Source: Pseudomonas sp. 10-1B
Lineage (GTDB): Bacteria; Pseudomonadota; Gammaproteobacteria; Pseudomonadales; Pseudomonadaceae
Length of the DNA: 64,000 nt
Direction: 5' to 3'
Assembly (NCBI RefSeq): GCF_000935045.1
Contig: NZ_JYKS01000015.1
Location: forward strand, 186,001 to 250,000
Shown here: piece after piece, positions 9,048 through 17,919 of the stretch
How the letters are laid out: every line of letters starts with the position of its first letter
Numbering within the stretch: position 1 is the first letter of the stretch
Notes under the pieces: generated by a model
Databases searched by the model: none
The model's input: the letters and a program-made list of their open reading frames with translations, nothing else
What the model was told of the DNA's origin: nothing
Position numbers and translations under genes: made by a program

Positions 9048-9084
9048 CCTCCTGCCTATTGGTAGGAGGCCCTATTTTAATTTT
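9048..9084 (+). terminator. Rho-independent terminator of the amine cluster operon
   Basis: CCTCCTGCC (9048-9056), a TATT loop and GGTAGGAGG (9061-9069) form a 9-bp stem with one G-U pair, followed by CCCTATTTTAATTTT. It lies 30 nt after the quinone reductase stop and separates the operon from the MFS gene. Confidence 0.85.
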
Positions 9085-9185
9085 GGCGAGCCGTGCGTGC
9101 CGCATGCATCTTCAAATTTAGCGTGCTCAGGGAGTAGTAATCAAAAATCGGTAATCATCAAAGTAATTTCATTTCGCTCCCTGAA

Positions 9186-9208
9186 TTCTAGATCGTCAGT
9201 TCTAGATC
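9186..9208 (+). promoter_or_regulatory. 9-bp direct repeat upstream of MFS gene
   Basis: TTCTAGATC occurs twice (9186-9194 and 9200-9208) with a 5-nt spacer, giving a 14-nt period, about 50 nt before the MFS start. The surrounding 9085-9260 is AT-rich and contains no gene. This spacing fits two binding sites for a regulator, for example the XRE-cupin protein; no direct proof. Confidence 0.4.
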
Positions 9209-9260
9209 CGTTCATGCGGACTGCTGGTCATTCACTAATATTGATAAAAACAGGTGTACC

Positions 9261-10643
9261 ATGTCCAACAACATATCCATTGAGGATATTTCGCCCAATC
9301 GATTTCATCGACTTCTGACCCTGCGCTCCAGCGGTGGCTCTTTCGTTGATGGATACGTACTCAGCATCATTGGCATCGCATTGCCTTCGATCGTTCCGGC
9401 CCTAATGCTTTCCGGGCTTTGGGAAGGATTGATTGCTGTCTCCGCATTGATGGGCATATTTTTCGGCGGTTTTCTCGGGGGTACCCTGACGGATCGCTTC
9501 GGCCGAAAAATGATTTACTTCATTGGCCCCATTCTTTTCACCGTGTGCTCAGTACTCCAGCTTTGGGTTGAATCCGGGGTAATGCTGTTCATTCTCCGGT
9601 TCTTCATCGGTATCGGAGTCGGTATTGAGTACCCCGTAGCAACAGCATTTCTTGTCGAGTTCCTACCCAAGAAGCAGCGCGGGCCATGCCTGGCTGGCTT
9701 GACTATCTTCTTCTTCGCTGGAGCGGCTGCCGCTTACATTTCGGGCCAGCTCTTCATCGAAATGGGTGGGCCAGAGGCGTGGCGATTCGCTCTGGCGAGC
9801 ACAGCAATCTTTAGCTTCGGCCTGCTGCTGCTTCGCCTGGGAACGCCAGAGTCACCTCGTTGGCTGCTGAGCAAGGGCCGTCGTGACGAAGCCACTGCGG
9901 TAATCAAGAAAGTATTCGGCAATAACTTCAGCCTGAAGAATCTGCCAGAGCAACCGAAGCCTCGTAAGCTAGCCTTCCGAGACCTGGTCTGCTCCGGATA
10001 CGGCAAACGTACCTTCTTCGTTTGCATGTTCTGGACCTGTGCCGTGATCCCGGTCTTTGCCGTCTATGCGTTTGCACCCAAAGTCTTGGAGGCTCTCCAC
10101 TTGACTGGCAAGTGGGCCAGCTACGGCTCGATCGTCGTCACTATGATGTTCGTTGTCGGATGTGCACTCGCGTCTTGGCTGGTCAACGTCATGGGTAGGC
10201 GCAGTCTGTTGCTCAACAGTCTCCTGTGGTCGGGGATGGCACTGCTGCTGCTCGGCTGCTTCTCCGAAGCATCCTCCTGGCTAATCATTACCTTGTTTGG
10301 TGCCTATGCAGTGCTGGTAGGTGGCGCGCAGGTATTGCAATTCGTCTATCCCAATGAAATCTTCCCGACCGAGATACGCGCGGCGGCAGTGGGCCTGGGA
10401 ACATCGGTTTCCCGTATTGGTGCAATCATCGGCACCTATCTGGTTCCGATCTCGATCACTACATACGGCATCGGTTACACGATGTATTTCGCCGCCGGTA
10501 TCACATTCGCGGGCTTGATTGTGTCGTGGTTCTTGGCGCCCGAAACCCGCGGCATCGACTTGAGCGCAGCGTCCTCTTTGGAGAACGCTCAGCCGCTGGC
10601 CAAAAAAGGGAGTGGTAAATCCCCCGCTCGGCAAATGATCTGA
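9261..10643 (+). CDS. MFS transporter, sugar-porter/metabolite:H+ symporter type
   Basis: A 12-helix major facilitator of 460 aa. The loop 2-3 motif is GGTLTDRFGRK, helix 4 holds RFFIGIGVGIEYP, and PESPRWL and PETRG mark the ends of the two halves, all hallmarks of the sugar-porter/AAHS clans. It carries its own promoter region after the terminator at 9048-9084 but stands next to the amine cluster, so it may import a related substrate or export a product. AAAAACAGGTGTACC precedes the ATG. Substrate cannot be told from sequence. Confidence 0.85.
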   Translation: MSNNISIEDISPNRFHRLLTLRSSGGSFVDGYVLSIIGIALPSIVPALMLSGLWEGLIAVSALMGIFFGGFLGGTLTDRFGRKMIYFIGPILFTVCSVLQLWVESGVMLFILRFFIGIGVGIEYPVATAFLVEFLPKKQRGPCLAGLTIFFFAGAAAAYISGQLFIEMGGPEAWRFALASTAIFSFGLLLLRLGTPESPRWLLSKGRRDEATAVIKKVFGNNFSLKNLPEQPKPRKLAFRDLVCSGYGKRTFFVCMFWTCAVIPVFAVYAFAPKVLEALHLTGKWASYGSIVVTMMFVVGCALASWLVNVMGRRSLLLNSLLWSGMALLLLGCFSEASSWLIITLFGAYAVLVGGAQVLQFVYPNEIFPTEIRAAAVGLGTSVSRIGAIIGTYLVPISITTYGIGYTMYFAAGITFAGLIVSWFLAPETRGIDLSAASSLENAQPLAKKGSGKSPARQMI

Positions 10644-10961
10644 ATCCGCACGCTGGTAGCCCAGTCCAGGACTACCAGTGAAAAGTCAGTCAGCAAAGAT
10701 AAAGACGCTGCAATTGCAATGGCGGGTGCCAGGTTTGTGAACTCATCACTGCCCGCCAAAGTCTAAAATACAGGTTGAATCTCGCTCTTTCCGCAGTAGG
10801 TAAATGGCCTGCCTAAACAGCATGACGCTCAAGATCGCCGCCATGAAAGCGGCGAGCGCAACTTTATTTAACATCCTGCTGCACTGTCTCTGTACCGTTC
10901 TGCGATCATGTACCGATGCTGAGCTGCCCCAAATTTCAGACCACTTGAAACGAGAGATCTC
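10644..10961. other. Intergenic region between MFS and PucR genes
   Basis: No gene is visible in these 318 bases. It contains a CTGGTAG/CTACCAG hairpin (10653-10659 with 10672-10678) just after the MFS stop, without a T-run, and a wider TGGCGGG/CCCGCCA dyad (10720-10726 with 10752-10758). The composition shifts here from low to ordinary GC, so it may be the boundary of the first cluster. Confidence 0.4.
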
Positions 10962-12407
10962 ATGCTGACGGTGCACGACCTGATTGCCATCGATCCGTTG
11001 AAACTCCAGGTATTGGCCGGTTTGGCAGGTACCAGCAGAATCATTACATGGGCACACACTGTGGACCTGCCCGACCCCTGGCGCTGGGTGTCACCGGGGG
11101 ACTTGGTCATGACCACGGGGGTGGGAATGCCGATTGGCGATTCAGCACAGGTCGAGTGGCTTGAGAAGCTGGCGCAGAGTAATGCAAGCGCTGTGGTCAT
11201 CGCCCCTCGCGAGGATGCTCCGGCGTTGTCGCCGGGATTGCTGGAAGCGGCCGAGCGCCTGTTGTTCCCGCTGCTGCATGCCAGTTTCGAACTGGAATTC
11301 GTCAAGCTCTCGCACTATGTGATCGAAAGCGTACTACAAGCGCAACGCGAGCGTTTCAATGCCAGTGAGCGGTTGTTCCAGACCTATGCGCAAGCGTTGC
11401 GGATGGCACCTGACATGCCTGGGCGGCTATCGATTCTGGCCAAGAACCTTGGCGGCCACCTGGCAATTGAAGACGCTGTCACTGGTATCAGAATCGTTGA
11501 AAGCCAACCCAGCGGGGATCAGGCCCTGGTGAACATCGAGCGCATTCCGATTGCCGGCAGGACACAGGCCAACCTGATCATCAGCCGGCGCCCTCACGTG
11601 TCGATGGACGATTCGATTCTGCTGCGCTCACTGGTCGGCCTTCTGGGTGTGGAGCTGGAGCGGCAGATGATTCACCGAGACCAGCAGCGTGAAGAAGGCG
11701 CTGCACTGCTGCGCAGTCTGCTCGACAGTGAAGTCGAGCCGGCACTTACCCGGCCCATGCTGGAGCGCCGCGGCCTCAAGGGCACCCTCATCGCCCTGGC
11801 AATCCGACCAGGTAGTGGCAGCGTGCGCACCCCTGATGACATCCATCATGCACCGGCATTGCACGTGGCCACCCCGTTACTGCTGGCAGAACGCAATTTG
11901 CTGCTGGCCATCGGCTGCGACGATTCAGCCCTGTTCCAAGCGTTGCTGGAGGGCTTGGGCCAAGGTACGCAGATTGGCATCAGTGGGCCTATCACCACGG
12001 CAAGCGGCTATAGGGAGGCCGCCCGGCAGTCACGCCTGGCGCTGACTCAGGCGGCAGAGCTGGCCGTGCCGACGTTGCGCTACGGTGAAGCCGAAACCGG
12101 CTTGATCATGGCACCCAAATCCTTGCCCGAGGCGCGGGCCCTGGTGGCGCGCTACCTGGGGCCACTCATCGAACATGACCGGTTACAGGGCGCAACATTG
12201 CTGCACACGCTGACCACTTTTCTGAAAAACGACGGCAACTGGAAAGCCAGTGCATTGGACCTGGGCATCCATCGCCAAACCCTTGTGTATCGCATAAAGC
12301 TCGTAGAGCAACTGACCGGTTTCAACCCAACGACTACCCAGGGCATTGCGCGTTTCTGGATCGCCATTCAGGCGGCAATCAATTCTGACCTGCTGGGACT
12401 TGGCTGA
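10962..12407 (+). CDS. PucR-family transcriptional regulator
   Basis: 481 aa with an N-terminal PucR domain (LTVHDLIAIDPLKLQVLAG, then VDLPDPWRWVSPGDLVMTTG), a middle GGDEF-like/GAF-like region, and a C-terminal HTH_30 (LLHTLTTFLKNDGNWKASA, then LGIHRQTLVYRIKLVEQLTG). Such proteins activate amino-acid, purine or polyamine catabolic genes on sensing a metabolite. It is transcribed convergently with the mmsA operon and ends 63 nt from mmsA. Its likely targets are the neighbouring oxidoreductase/permease operons. A second PucR protein lies at 17920-19416. Confidence 0.88.
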   Translation: MLTVHDLIAIDPLKLQVLAGLAGTSRIITWAHTVDLPDPWRWVSPGDLVMTTGVGMPIGDSAQVEWLEKLAQSNASAVVIAPREDAPALSPGLLEAAERLLFPLLHASFELEFVKLSHYVIESVLQAQRERFNASERLFQTYAQALRMAPDMPGRLSILAKNLGGHLAIEDAVTGIRIVESQPSGDQALVNIERIPIAGRTQANLIISRRPHVSMDDSILLRSLVGLLGVELERQMIHRDQQREEGAALLRSLLDSEVEPALTRPMLERRGLKGTLIALAIRPGSGSVRTPDDIHHAPALHVATPLLLAERNLLLAIGCDDSALFQALLEGLGQGTQIGISGPITTASGYREAARQSRLALTQAAELAVPTLRYGEAETGLIMAPKSLPEARALVARYLGPLIEHDRLQGATLLHTLTTFLKNDGNWKASALDLGIHRQTLVYRIKLVEQLTGFNPTTTQGIARFWIAIQAAINSDLLGLG

Positions 12408-12421
12408 TGGTTGAAAGCAAA

Positions 12422-12446
12422 CGGCCCCGCTGCGTGGGCGGGGCCG
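12422..12446 (-). terminator. Terminator between convergent pucR-like gene and mmsA
   Basis: CGGCCCCGC (12422-12430) and GCGGGGCCG (12438-12446) form a perfect 9-bp stem with a 7-nt loop. Read on the minus strand it is followed by TTTGCTTTC, so it best serves the mmsA operon; it may act weakly in the other direction. Confidence 0.75.
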
Positions 12447-12470
12447 CTGAAAATCAATCAGCCTTGCCGA

Positions 12471-13982
12471 TCAGTGGCTGGTCGGCATGGCAAACTCCGC
12501 ACCTTTGGCGATGGCCTGCGGCCAGCGCTGCATGATGCTCTTCTGCTTGGTGTAAAAGCGCACGCCTTCTTCGCCATAGGCATGCATGTCGCCGAACAAG
12601 CTCTTCTTCCAGCCGCCGAAACCATGCCAGGCCATCGGTACCGGAATCGGCACGTTGATACCGACCATGCCGACCTGAATGCGGCGGCCGAACTCGCGGG
12701 CGATATGGCCGTCGCGGGTGTACAGACTCACGCCATTGCCGAATTCGTGGGCGTTGATCAAGTCAACCGCCTCAGCGAAATCCTTGACCCGCAAACAAGC
12801 CAGCACCGGGCCGAAGATCTCTTCCTTATAGATGCGCATGTCCGGAGTGACGTTGTCGAACAGTGTACCGCCCATCCAGAAACCGTCGGCACACCCCTCG
12901 CCTGCCTTCTGACCGTTGAACTCGCGGCCGTCCACCAGCAGCGTCGCACCTTCTTTCACGCCCTGCTCGATGTAGCCGGTGATTCGCTCGTGAGCGGCAC
13001 GGGTCACGATGGGGCCCATTTCGGCCTCGAGGTTGGTGCCATTGAGCACCTTGAGTTCAAGAGTGCGCTCGATCAGTTTCGGCATGATTTTTTCTGCCGT
13101 TTCCTCGCCCACGAACACCGCCACGCTGATCGCCATGCAGCGCTCACCGGCGGAACCGTATGCGGCACCGATCAGGGCATCGACAACCTGGTCGATGTCG
13201 GCGTCAGGCATCACTACCAGATGGTTCTTGGCACCACCCAGTGCCTGGACACGCTTGCCATGGCGGGCACCCGTTTCATAGATGTGATTGGCAATCGGAG
13301 TGGACCCGACGAACGAAACAGCGTGAACGTCCGGGTGCTCGATCAACGCATTGACCGCGTCCTTGTCACCCTGCACGACGTTGAACACGCCATCTGGCAG
13401 GCCCGCCTGCTTGAGCAGCTCGGCGATGAACAAGCTCGGGCTCGGATCCAGCGGGCTCGGCTTGAGCACGAAGGTATTGCCGGTGGCCAGGGCCACCGGG
13501 AACATCCACATCGGCACCATCACCGGGAAGTTGAACGGGGTGATGCCAGTGACCACACCCAACGGTTGGCGCAGGGTCCAGTTGTCGATGTTGGTGCTGA
13601 CCTGGTCGGTGAAGTCGGTTTTCAGCAGCTGCGGCGCGCCGCAGGCGAACTCGACGATCTCGATGCCGCGCATCACTTCGCCTTGCGCATCGGTGAAAAC
13701 CTTGCCGTGCTCAGCGGTGATCATGCGAGCCAGGTCGTCACGGTGCTCGTTGAGCAGCGCCAGGAACTTGTTCAGCACTCGCGAACGGCGCAGTGGCGAC
13801 AGGTTGCTCCACGCTGGGAAAGCAGCCTTGGCGGAGGCGACAGCAGCATTCACGTCAGCCTGCGCAGACAGTTGCACCTGGCCGGTTACTGCACCGGTAG
13901 CCGGGTTGTAGACCGGCTGCTGCAGGCCACTGGTAACATCGGCACGGGCGCCGGAGATCCAGTTGGTGATGGTGGTGGTCAT
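12471..13982 (-). CDS. mmsA: Methylmalonate-semialdehyde dehydrogenase (CoA-acylating)
   Basis: 503 aa, the normal MmsA length. MmsA converts methylmalonate semialdehyde to propionyl-CoA and malonate semialdehyde to acetyl-CoA. Family signatures are [33 protein letters not shown] in place of the glutamate motif of ordinary ALDHs, the catalytic cysteine in [11 protein letters not shown], and GWKKSLFGD near the end. I start at ATG 13982, preceded by GAGGAC; an in-frame start 12 nt earlier is weaker. It is the last gene of a left-running operon of permease, DAO oxidoreductase, cupin and mmsA, so the pathway probably yields a C3 or C4 semialdehyde, for example from beta-alanine-type compounds. 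Confidence 0.93.
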   Translation of the reverse strand: MTTTITNWISGARADVTSGLQQPVYNPATGAVTGQVQLSAQADVNAAVASAKAAFPAWSNLSPLRRSRVLNKFLALLNEHRDDLARMITAEHGKVFTDAQGEVMRGIEIVEFACGAPQLLKTDFTDQVSTNIDNWTLRQPLGVVTGITPFNFPVMVPMWMFPVALATGNTFVLKPSPLDPSPSLFIAELLKQAGLPDGVFNVVQGDKDAVNALIEHPDVHAVSFVGSTPIANHIYETGARHGKRVQALGGAKNHLVVMPDADIDQVVDALIGAAYGSAGERCMAISVAVFVGEETAEKIMPKLIERTLELKVLNGTNLEAEMGPIVTRAAHERITGYIEQGVKEGATLLVDGREFNGQKAGEGCADGFWMGGTLFDNVTPDMRIYKEEIFGPVLACLRVKDFAEAVDLINAHEFGNGVSLYTRDGHIAREFGRRIQVGMVGINVPIPVPMAWHGFGGWKKSLFGDMHAYGEEGVRFYTKQKSIMQRWPQAIAKGAEFAMPTSH

Positions 13983-14038
13983 GGTTGTCCTCAAATCTTC
14001 AAAGGGAAACGGCGCGAGGCCTGGGCCTCACACGTAAA

Positions 14039-14389
14039 TCAATAAATGGCGTAGACCTTGCGAACGGTCTCGATCACGTCCCAGCGGCCGGTCCATCCCG
14101 GAGGCAGGATGATCAGGTCACCACTGCTCACTTCGACGGTTTCCTTGCTGTGGTCGTCAGTCAACAAGGCGCGACCGGAAATGATGTAGGTGAACTCGGT
14201 GTCGGGGCGGTCGATCACAGGCCAGCCACCTGGTTGGCACTCCCAGACGCCCAGGTTGCCGACAGCCTCGGGTGCCAGGGTCTGGATGGCGATCTGCGGG
14301 TCACCCTTGTCGGCGCCAGCGCGCTGACCAGCGGGGTTCAGTGGCAACGATTGAATCGCTGCGGACTTGATGATCGTGAAAGTAGTCAA
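14039..14389 (-). CDS. Cupin domain protein (DUF861/cupin_3), first copy
   Basis: A 116-aa single-domain cupin. LGVWECQPGGWPV, FTYIISGRALLTDD, GDLIILPPGWTGRWDV and the C-terminal ETVRKVYAIY are the DUF861 pattern seen in ureidoglycine aminohydrolase and EutQ-like proteins. The start is TTG with GAGG 8 nt upstream, only 12 nt after the oxidoreductase stop, so the two are probably co-translated. Cupins of this class accompany DAO-type oxidases in Pseudomonas; function is not established. A paralogue sits at 20758-21093. Confidence 0.83.
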   Translation of the reverse strand: MTTFTIIKSAAIQSLPLNPAGQRAGADKGDPQIAIQTLAPEAVGNLGVWECQPGGWPVIDRPDTEFTYIISGRALLTDDHSKETVEVSSGDLIILPPGWTGRWDVIETVRKVYAIY

Positions 14390-14401
14390 GGTTGCTTCCT
14401 C

Positions 14402-15784
14402 TTAATGTGCACCAGTCAGCTTTTCCAGCAACATCGCAGTGCGAGATGGACGATGGGTAAAGCGCTCTTCGACATCGCTCAGCGAGGCGGCGGTCAGCCC
14501 GCTGTTGATACCGAGCCAGCGTAGGGGTTCGCGCTCCCAGGACGGGGACCGATGGTTGACCACCGGTAAGGTGTTGATCTCTTCCTCACGCTCAAGAATG
14601 AGATTGCGCAGAATGCGGCCAGCCAGGTTGCTGGTGGCCACGCCGTCGCCGACGTAATTTCCGGCCCAGGCCATACGGCTATTGCGATCGATGCTTACCG
14701 TCGGGCACCAATCGCGGGACACGCCCAATGCACCGCCCCATCTATGGGTGACGCGGGTATCACGCAGGGCCGGGAAGAACTCGAGCATCGTGTCGTAGAT
14801 CTTGCCGTGGATGCTGTCTACCAGGTCAGCCTGATCGGACATGCTGGAGCCCCATTTGTAGGGCGCGCCTCGGCCACCAAACACCAGCCGTCCCTCAGCC
14901 GTGACCTGCCCGTACACACGCAAGTGACGCATGTCGTTGAAGGCCATGCGGTGATCAAGGTTGAGCTTGGCCAGCAACTCGCGCGGCAGTGGCTCGGTGG
15001 CCAGCACCAGCGAGTACAACGGAATGACGAAGCGCGACTTGCCCGGCTGCTGCGACGTGAAGGCCTCAGTGGCGCGCACGGTCATCTCGGCGCGCACCGA
15101 GCCGCACTCGGTGTGCACCACGCCCGGCGCCATCCGTTCCACCGCGGACTGTTCGTAGATTTTCGCGCCCAGGCTTTCGACCAGGCGCGCCAGGCCTCGT
15201 ACCAGCTTGCCGGGATGAATCAGCGCGCAGTGCTCGGTGTACAGGCCACCCAGGATGCCTTCGGCGCCAATACGCTCGCTCGCCGCGCCAGCCTCCAGCA
15301 CCCGCCACTGCTCCGGCAGGCCAAAGCTCGCGGAGCTCTCCACCGCCGCACGCGCCCGGGCCATCTGCGGTGCACTGCGGGCCAGCGAGAGGAAACCCTG
15401 CTTGGCGTAATCGGCGTCGATACCCTCCAACGCCAGCACCCGGCCGATCTCATCGACGGTTTCGTTCATAGCCGTTTGCAGTTGCAAGGCGGCGTAGTGA
15501 GAGTACAGCTGCTCGACTCGGTGCAGCGAGATCGGGAATATCGCCGACGCCCAACCACCATTGCGCCCGGAAGCGCCGAAGCCGACTTCACGCTTCTCCA
15601 GCAACACCACGCGCAGGCCTGGATCGCTTTTGAGCAGGTAGTAAGCCGTCCACAACCCGGTGTAGCCGGCACCGACGATCACCACATCCGCCTGGATATC
15701 AGCCTCCAGGCGCGCACGCGGCTGGGCATGTTCGAACCACAAGGGTCGGTTGGGTAACTGGGACAAATCTGTTTTAGCTGACAT
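14402..15784 (-). CDS. FAD-dependent oxidoreductase, DAO (PuuB/OrdL-like) family, first copy
   Basis: 460 aa. The FAD motif is VVIVGAGYTGLWTAYYL (about residues 34-50), followed by EKREVGFGASGRNGGWAS, in which the SGRNGG block is typical of gamma-glutamylputrescine oxidase and its relatives. The C-terminal GNYVGDGVATSNLAGRIL completes the flavin site. It probably oxidises a primary or secondary amine to an aldehyde or imine, producing H2O2 or passing electrons to quinone. It follows the permease gene by 55 nt in the same operon and is paralogous to the protein at 21104-22510. Confidence 0.87.
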   Translation of the reverse strand: MSAKTDLSQLPNRPLWFEHAQPRARLEADIQADVVIVGAGYTGLWTAYYLLKSDPGLRVVLLEKREVGFGASGRNGGWASAIFPISLHRVEQLYSHYAALQLQTAMNETVDEIGRVLALEGIDADYAKQGFLSLARSAPQMARARAAVESSASFGLPEQWRVLEAGAASERIGAEGILGGLYTEHCALIHPGKLVRGLARLVESLGAKIYEQSAVERMAPGVVHTECGSVRAEMTVRATEAFTSQQPGKSRFVIPLYSLVLATEPLPRELLAKLNLDHRMAFNDMRHLRVYGQVTAEGRLVFGGRGAPYKWGSSMSDQADLVDSIHGKIYDTMLEFFPALRDTRVTHRWGGALGVSRDWCPTVSIDRNSRMAWAGNYVGDGVATSNLAGRILRNLILEREEEINTLPVVNHRSPSWEREPLRWLGINSGLTAASLSDVEERFTHRPSRTAMLLEKLTGAH

Positions 15785-15839
15785 GCTTTGGGCTTCCCAT
15801 TGATGCGTGGAGCAAGGGTGATACGGACACGGCGAAGGG

Positions 15840-17243
15840 TCAGGTCCTGTTGATTGCCGGCTGGATATCCTTCAGCGATCGATGACGGCGCTTATGCGAC
15901 AGCTGCAGGCATACATAGGAAGCCGCGATGGCAAAGATTGCGACGATGCATTGCAACAGGCTCACCTGCATGGACGGGTCGAAAGCCATACTCAGCAGCA
16001 CCGCGACAATCGAAGCGGTGACCAGCAGCGGGAGCCAAGGGTGGCCCCACATGGCGAACTTCAGCGCCCCCTCGGCCACCCACTTACGGCGCAGCTTGAT
16101 CTGCGACAGGCAGATCATCAGGTAGACGAACAGGAATACCGTGCCGGACGAGTTGATCAGGAACTGGAACACGGTGTCTGGCCAAAGGGCGGCAATGACC
16201 ACGCAGCCATAGCCCACCAGGGTCGAGGCGATGACACCGCGCACCGGCACCCCTTTACGGTTCACCCCAGCGATCCAGCGAGGTGCTTCATCATTGGAGG
16301 CCAGCACGTAGAGCAGGCGCGAAGAGGTATACAGCCCTGCATTGAGCACGGAGAGCACGGCGACCAGAATGACCACGGTCAGCATGTCGCCGGCACCCGG
16401 GATACCGATGTGTTCCAGTGTGGTGACGAAGGGCGATTTGCCGGGAGTGAGCGAGGTCCAGGGTTGAGCTACGACGATGAAGAAAGTCGCCAGTACGAAG
16501 AACACCAGGATGCGCACCATCACGGTGTTCACCGCCTTGCGGATATTGCGCGATGGGTCCTCTGATTCGGCAGCCGCCAACGTAGCGACTTCGACACCGG
16601 TCATGGAGAAAATCACCACCACTACACCCGTGAACAACGAACCTACGCCATGCGGGAGAAAACCACCGTGCTGGGTAAGGTTGGCGAAGCTGGCATCGGA
16701 GCCTGGCCATAGGTGGAACACGAAAGCCCCGGCCACCACCAGAAACACCACGATTGCCGCCACCTTCACCCCTGCGAACCAGTACTCTGCTTCACCGAAC
16801 GAATGCACAGACATCAGGTTGAGCAGCGTCATGGTAACCATCAATCCAAGGGAGATGACCCAGACCGGGATTGATGGCAACCAGGCATTGATGATTTGCC
16901 CGCCGACGACCGCCTCGAACCCGACCACGATGACCCAGAAGTACCAATACAGCCATCCCGTCATGTAACCGGCCGGGCGACCGAAAGCCATGCGGGCATA
17001 ATCTACGAATGAACCTTTGGCAGGATGCGCTGCGGCCATTTCACCGAGCATGCGCATTACGAGAGCGACGATGAGGCCAGTGATGGCATATGTAATGAAT
17101 GCGCCTGGCCCGGTGGAGGCGATCACTGCACTGGAGCCTACAAACAACCCGGCACCAATCACCCCGCCTAGCGCGAGCATACTGATGTGTCGAGTCTTGA
17201 GCGCACGCTTGAGACGAGGGTCATGCTCTGACTGAATAGGCAC
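15840..17243 (-). CDS. Amino acid permease, APC family (GabP-like)
   Basis: A 12-helix amino acid/GABA-type permease, 467 aa. The start LKRALKTRHISMLALGGVIGAGLFVGSS is the APC N-terminal signature. MRMLGEMAAAHPAKGSFVDYA and the VGFEAVVGGQIIN block resemble GabP. A good AAGGAG lies upstream of the ATG. It is the first gene of the left-running operon ending with mmsA; the motif TACATTTGTATG at 17352-17363 lies about 109 nt upstream of the start. It presumably brings in the amino compound oxidised by the next gene. Confidence 0.88.
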   Translation of the reverse strand: MPIQSEHDPRLKRALKTRHISMLALGGVIGAGLFVGSSAVIASTGPGAFITYAITGLIVALVMRMLGEMAAAHPAKGSFVDYARMAFGRPAGYMTGWLYWYFWVIVVGFEAVVGGQIINAWLPSIPVWVISLGLMVTMTLLNLMSVHSFGEAEYWFAGVKVAAIVVFLVVAGAFVFHLWPGSDASFANLTQHGGFLPHGVGSLFTGVVVVIFSMTGVEVATLAAAESEDPSRNIRKAVNTVMVRILVFFVLATFFIVVAQPWTSLTPGKSPFVTTLEHIGIPGAGDMLTVVILVAVLSVLNAGLYTSSRLLYVLASNDEAPRWIAGVNRKGVPVRGVIASTLVGYGCVVIAALWPDTVFQFLINSSGTVFLFVYLMICLSQIKLRRKWVAEGALKFAMWGHPWLPLLVTASIVAVLLSMAFDPSMQVSLLQCIVAIFAIAASYVCLQLSHKRRHRSLKDIQPAINRT

Positions 17244-17351
17244 TGGTTGTCTCCTTCTAATTATTAATGGTCAACACGGCCTGAGAAGGAGATTAAGCAG
17301 GCGCTCGGATGATGGAAATCGACAAATTACAGAGTTCAACGAGCATGCTTG

Positions 17352-17363
17352 TACATTTGTATG
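17352..17363 (-). promoter_or_regulatory. Putative regulator site shared with the 22.6-kb operon
   Basis: TACATTTGTATG (plus strand), inside the imperfect dyad TGCTTGTAC-ATTT-GTATGAATGCA. The same 12-mer with one change occurs at 22605-22616, likewise about 100 nt upstream of a DAO/cupin/permease operon. It is a good candidate operator for one of the two PucR proteins. Confidence 0.5.
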
Positions 17364-17477
17364 AATGCATATCCCGTAAAAATGCGTCAATACTTCTCTG
17401 CAAATGACAGAAATTCTGCCTGGCGCCTATTGGAGAAGCGGCCAGTTAATGCCAGTCAGTTAAGCAATTTGGGGCCG

Positions 17478-17620
17478 TTTTGCGGCGCATCGCCAGCAAG
17501 CCAGCTCCCACAGGTACTGTGCAGGTTTCGGGCGCGCTATACCTGTGGGAGCGGCTTTAGCCGCGAACACCGGCAAAGCCGGTGCCATCCACCGCGCTAG
17601 ACTCTTCGCGGGTGAATCGG
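17478..17620. repeat. REP-like elements (composite)
   Basis: Within the 677-base gap between the permease and PucR genes, bases 17478-17514 and 17542-17620 match P. putida-type REP arms. They contain CTGTGGGAGCGGC, GCGAACACCGGCAAAGCC and TCTTCGCGGGTGAA. The same composite is seen at 34114-34198, 39233-39715 and 43097-43172. The rest of the gap (17621-17919) shows no convincing gene. Confidence 0.75.
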
Positions 17621-17919
17621 ACCGCCTCACCGCCGCTCTCACACGTTGCGGGTGGAAGTCGCCACAGTGCGAGCCCCAGCTCATGGCGAATAGCAGTGAC
17701 ACGGCACGCCATTGAATCGTCCCGATGAGTCATATTGTCGAATTTGTGGCGCGCCGATGGCGATACCCGCTTTACAGCCAATTGCTGCGCAATAACAACA
17801 ACACCAGCCACCTGCCAGCACCGGGCACGGTGTTGACTGCCAGTTATACGCACAGCTGGTGAAGTGCTGAACAGCCCCTGAAACCCGACATATCAGCATG
17901 AAACGAACGGTCGGTTACG

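Noticed and set aside
12411..14045. Long plus-strand frame (544 codons) over the mmsA region
   Set aside because: It is the reverse-strand image of mmsA; the minus-strand protein has clear family motifs and a ribosome site.
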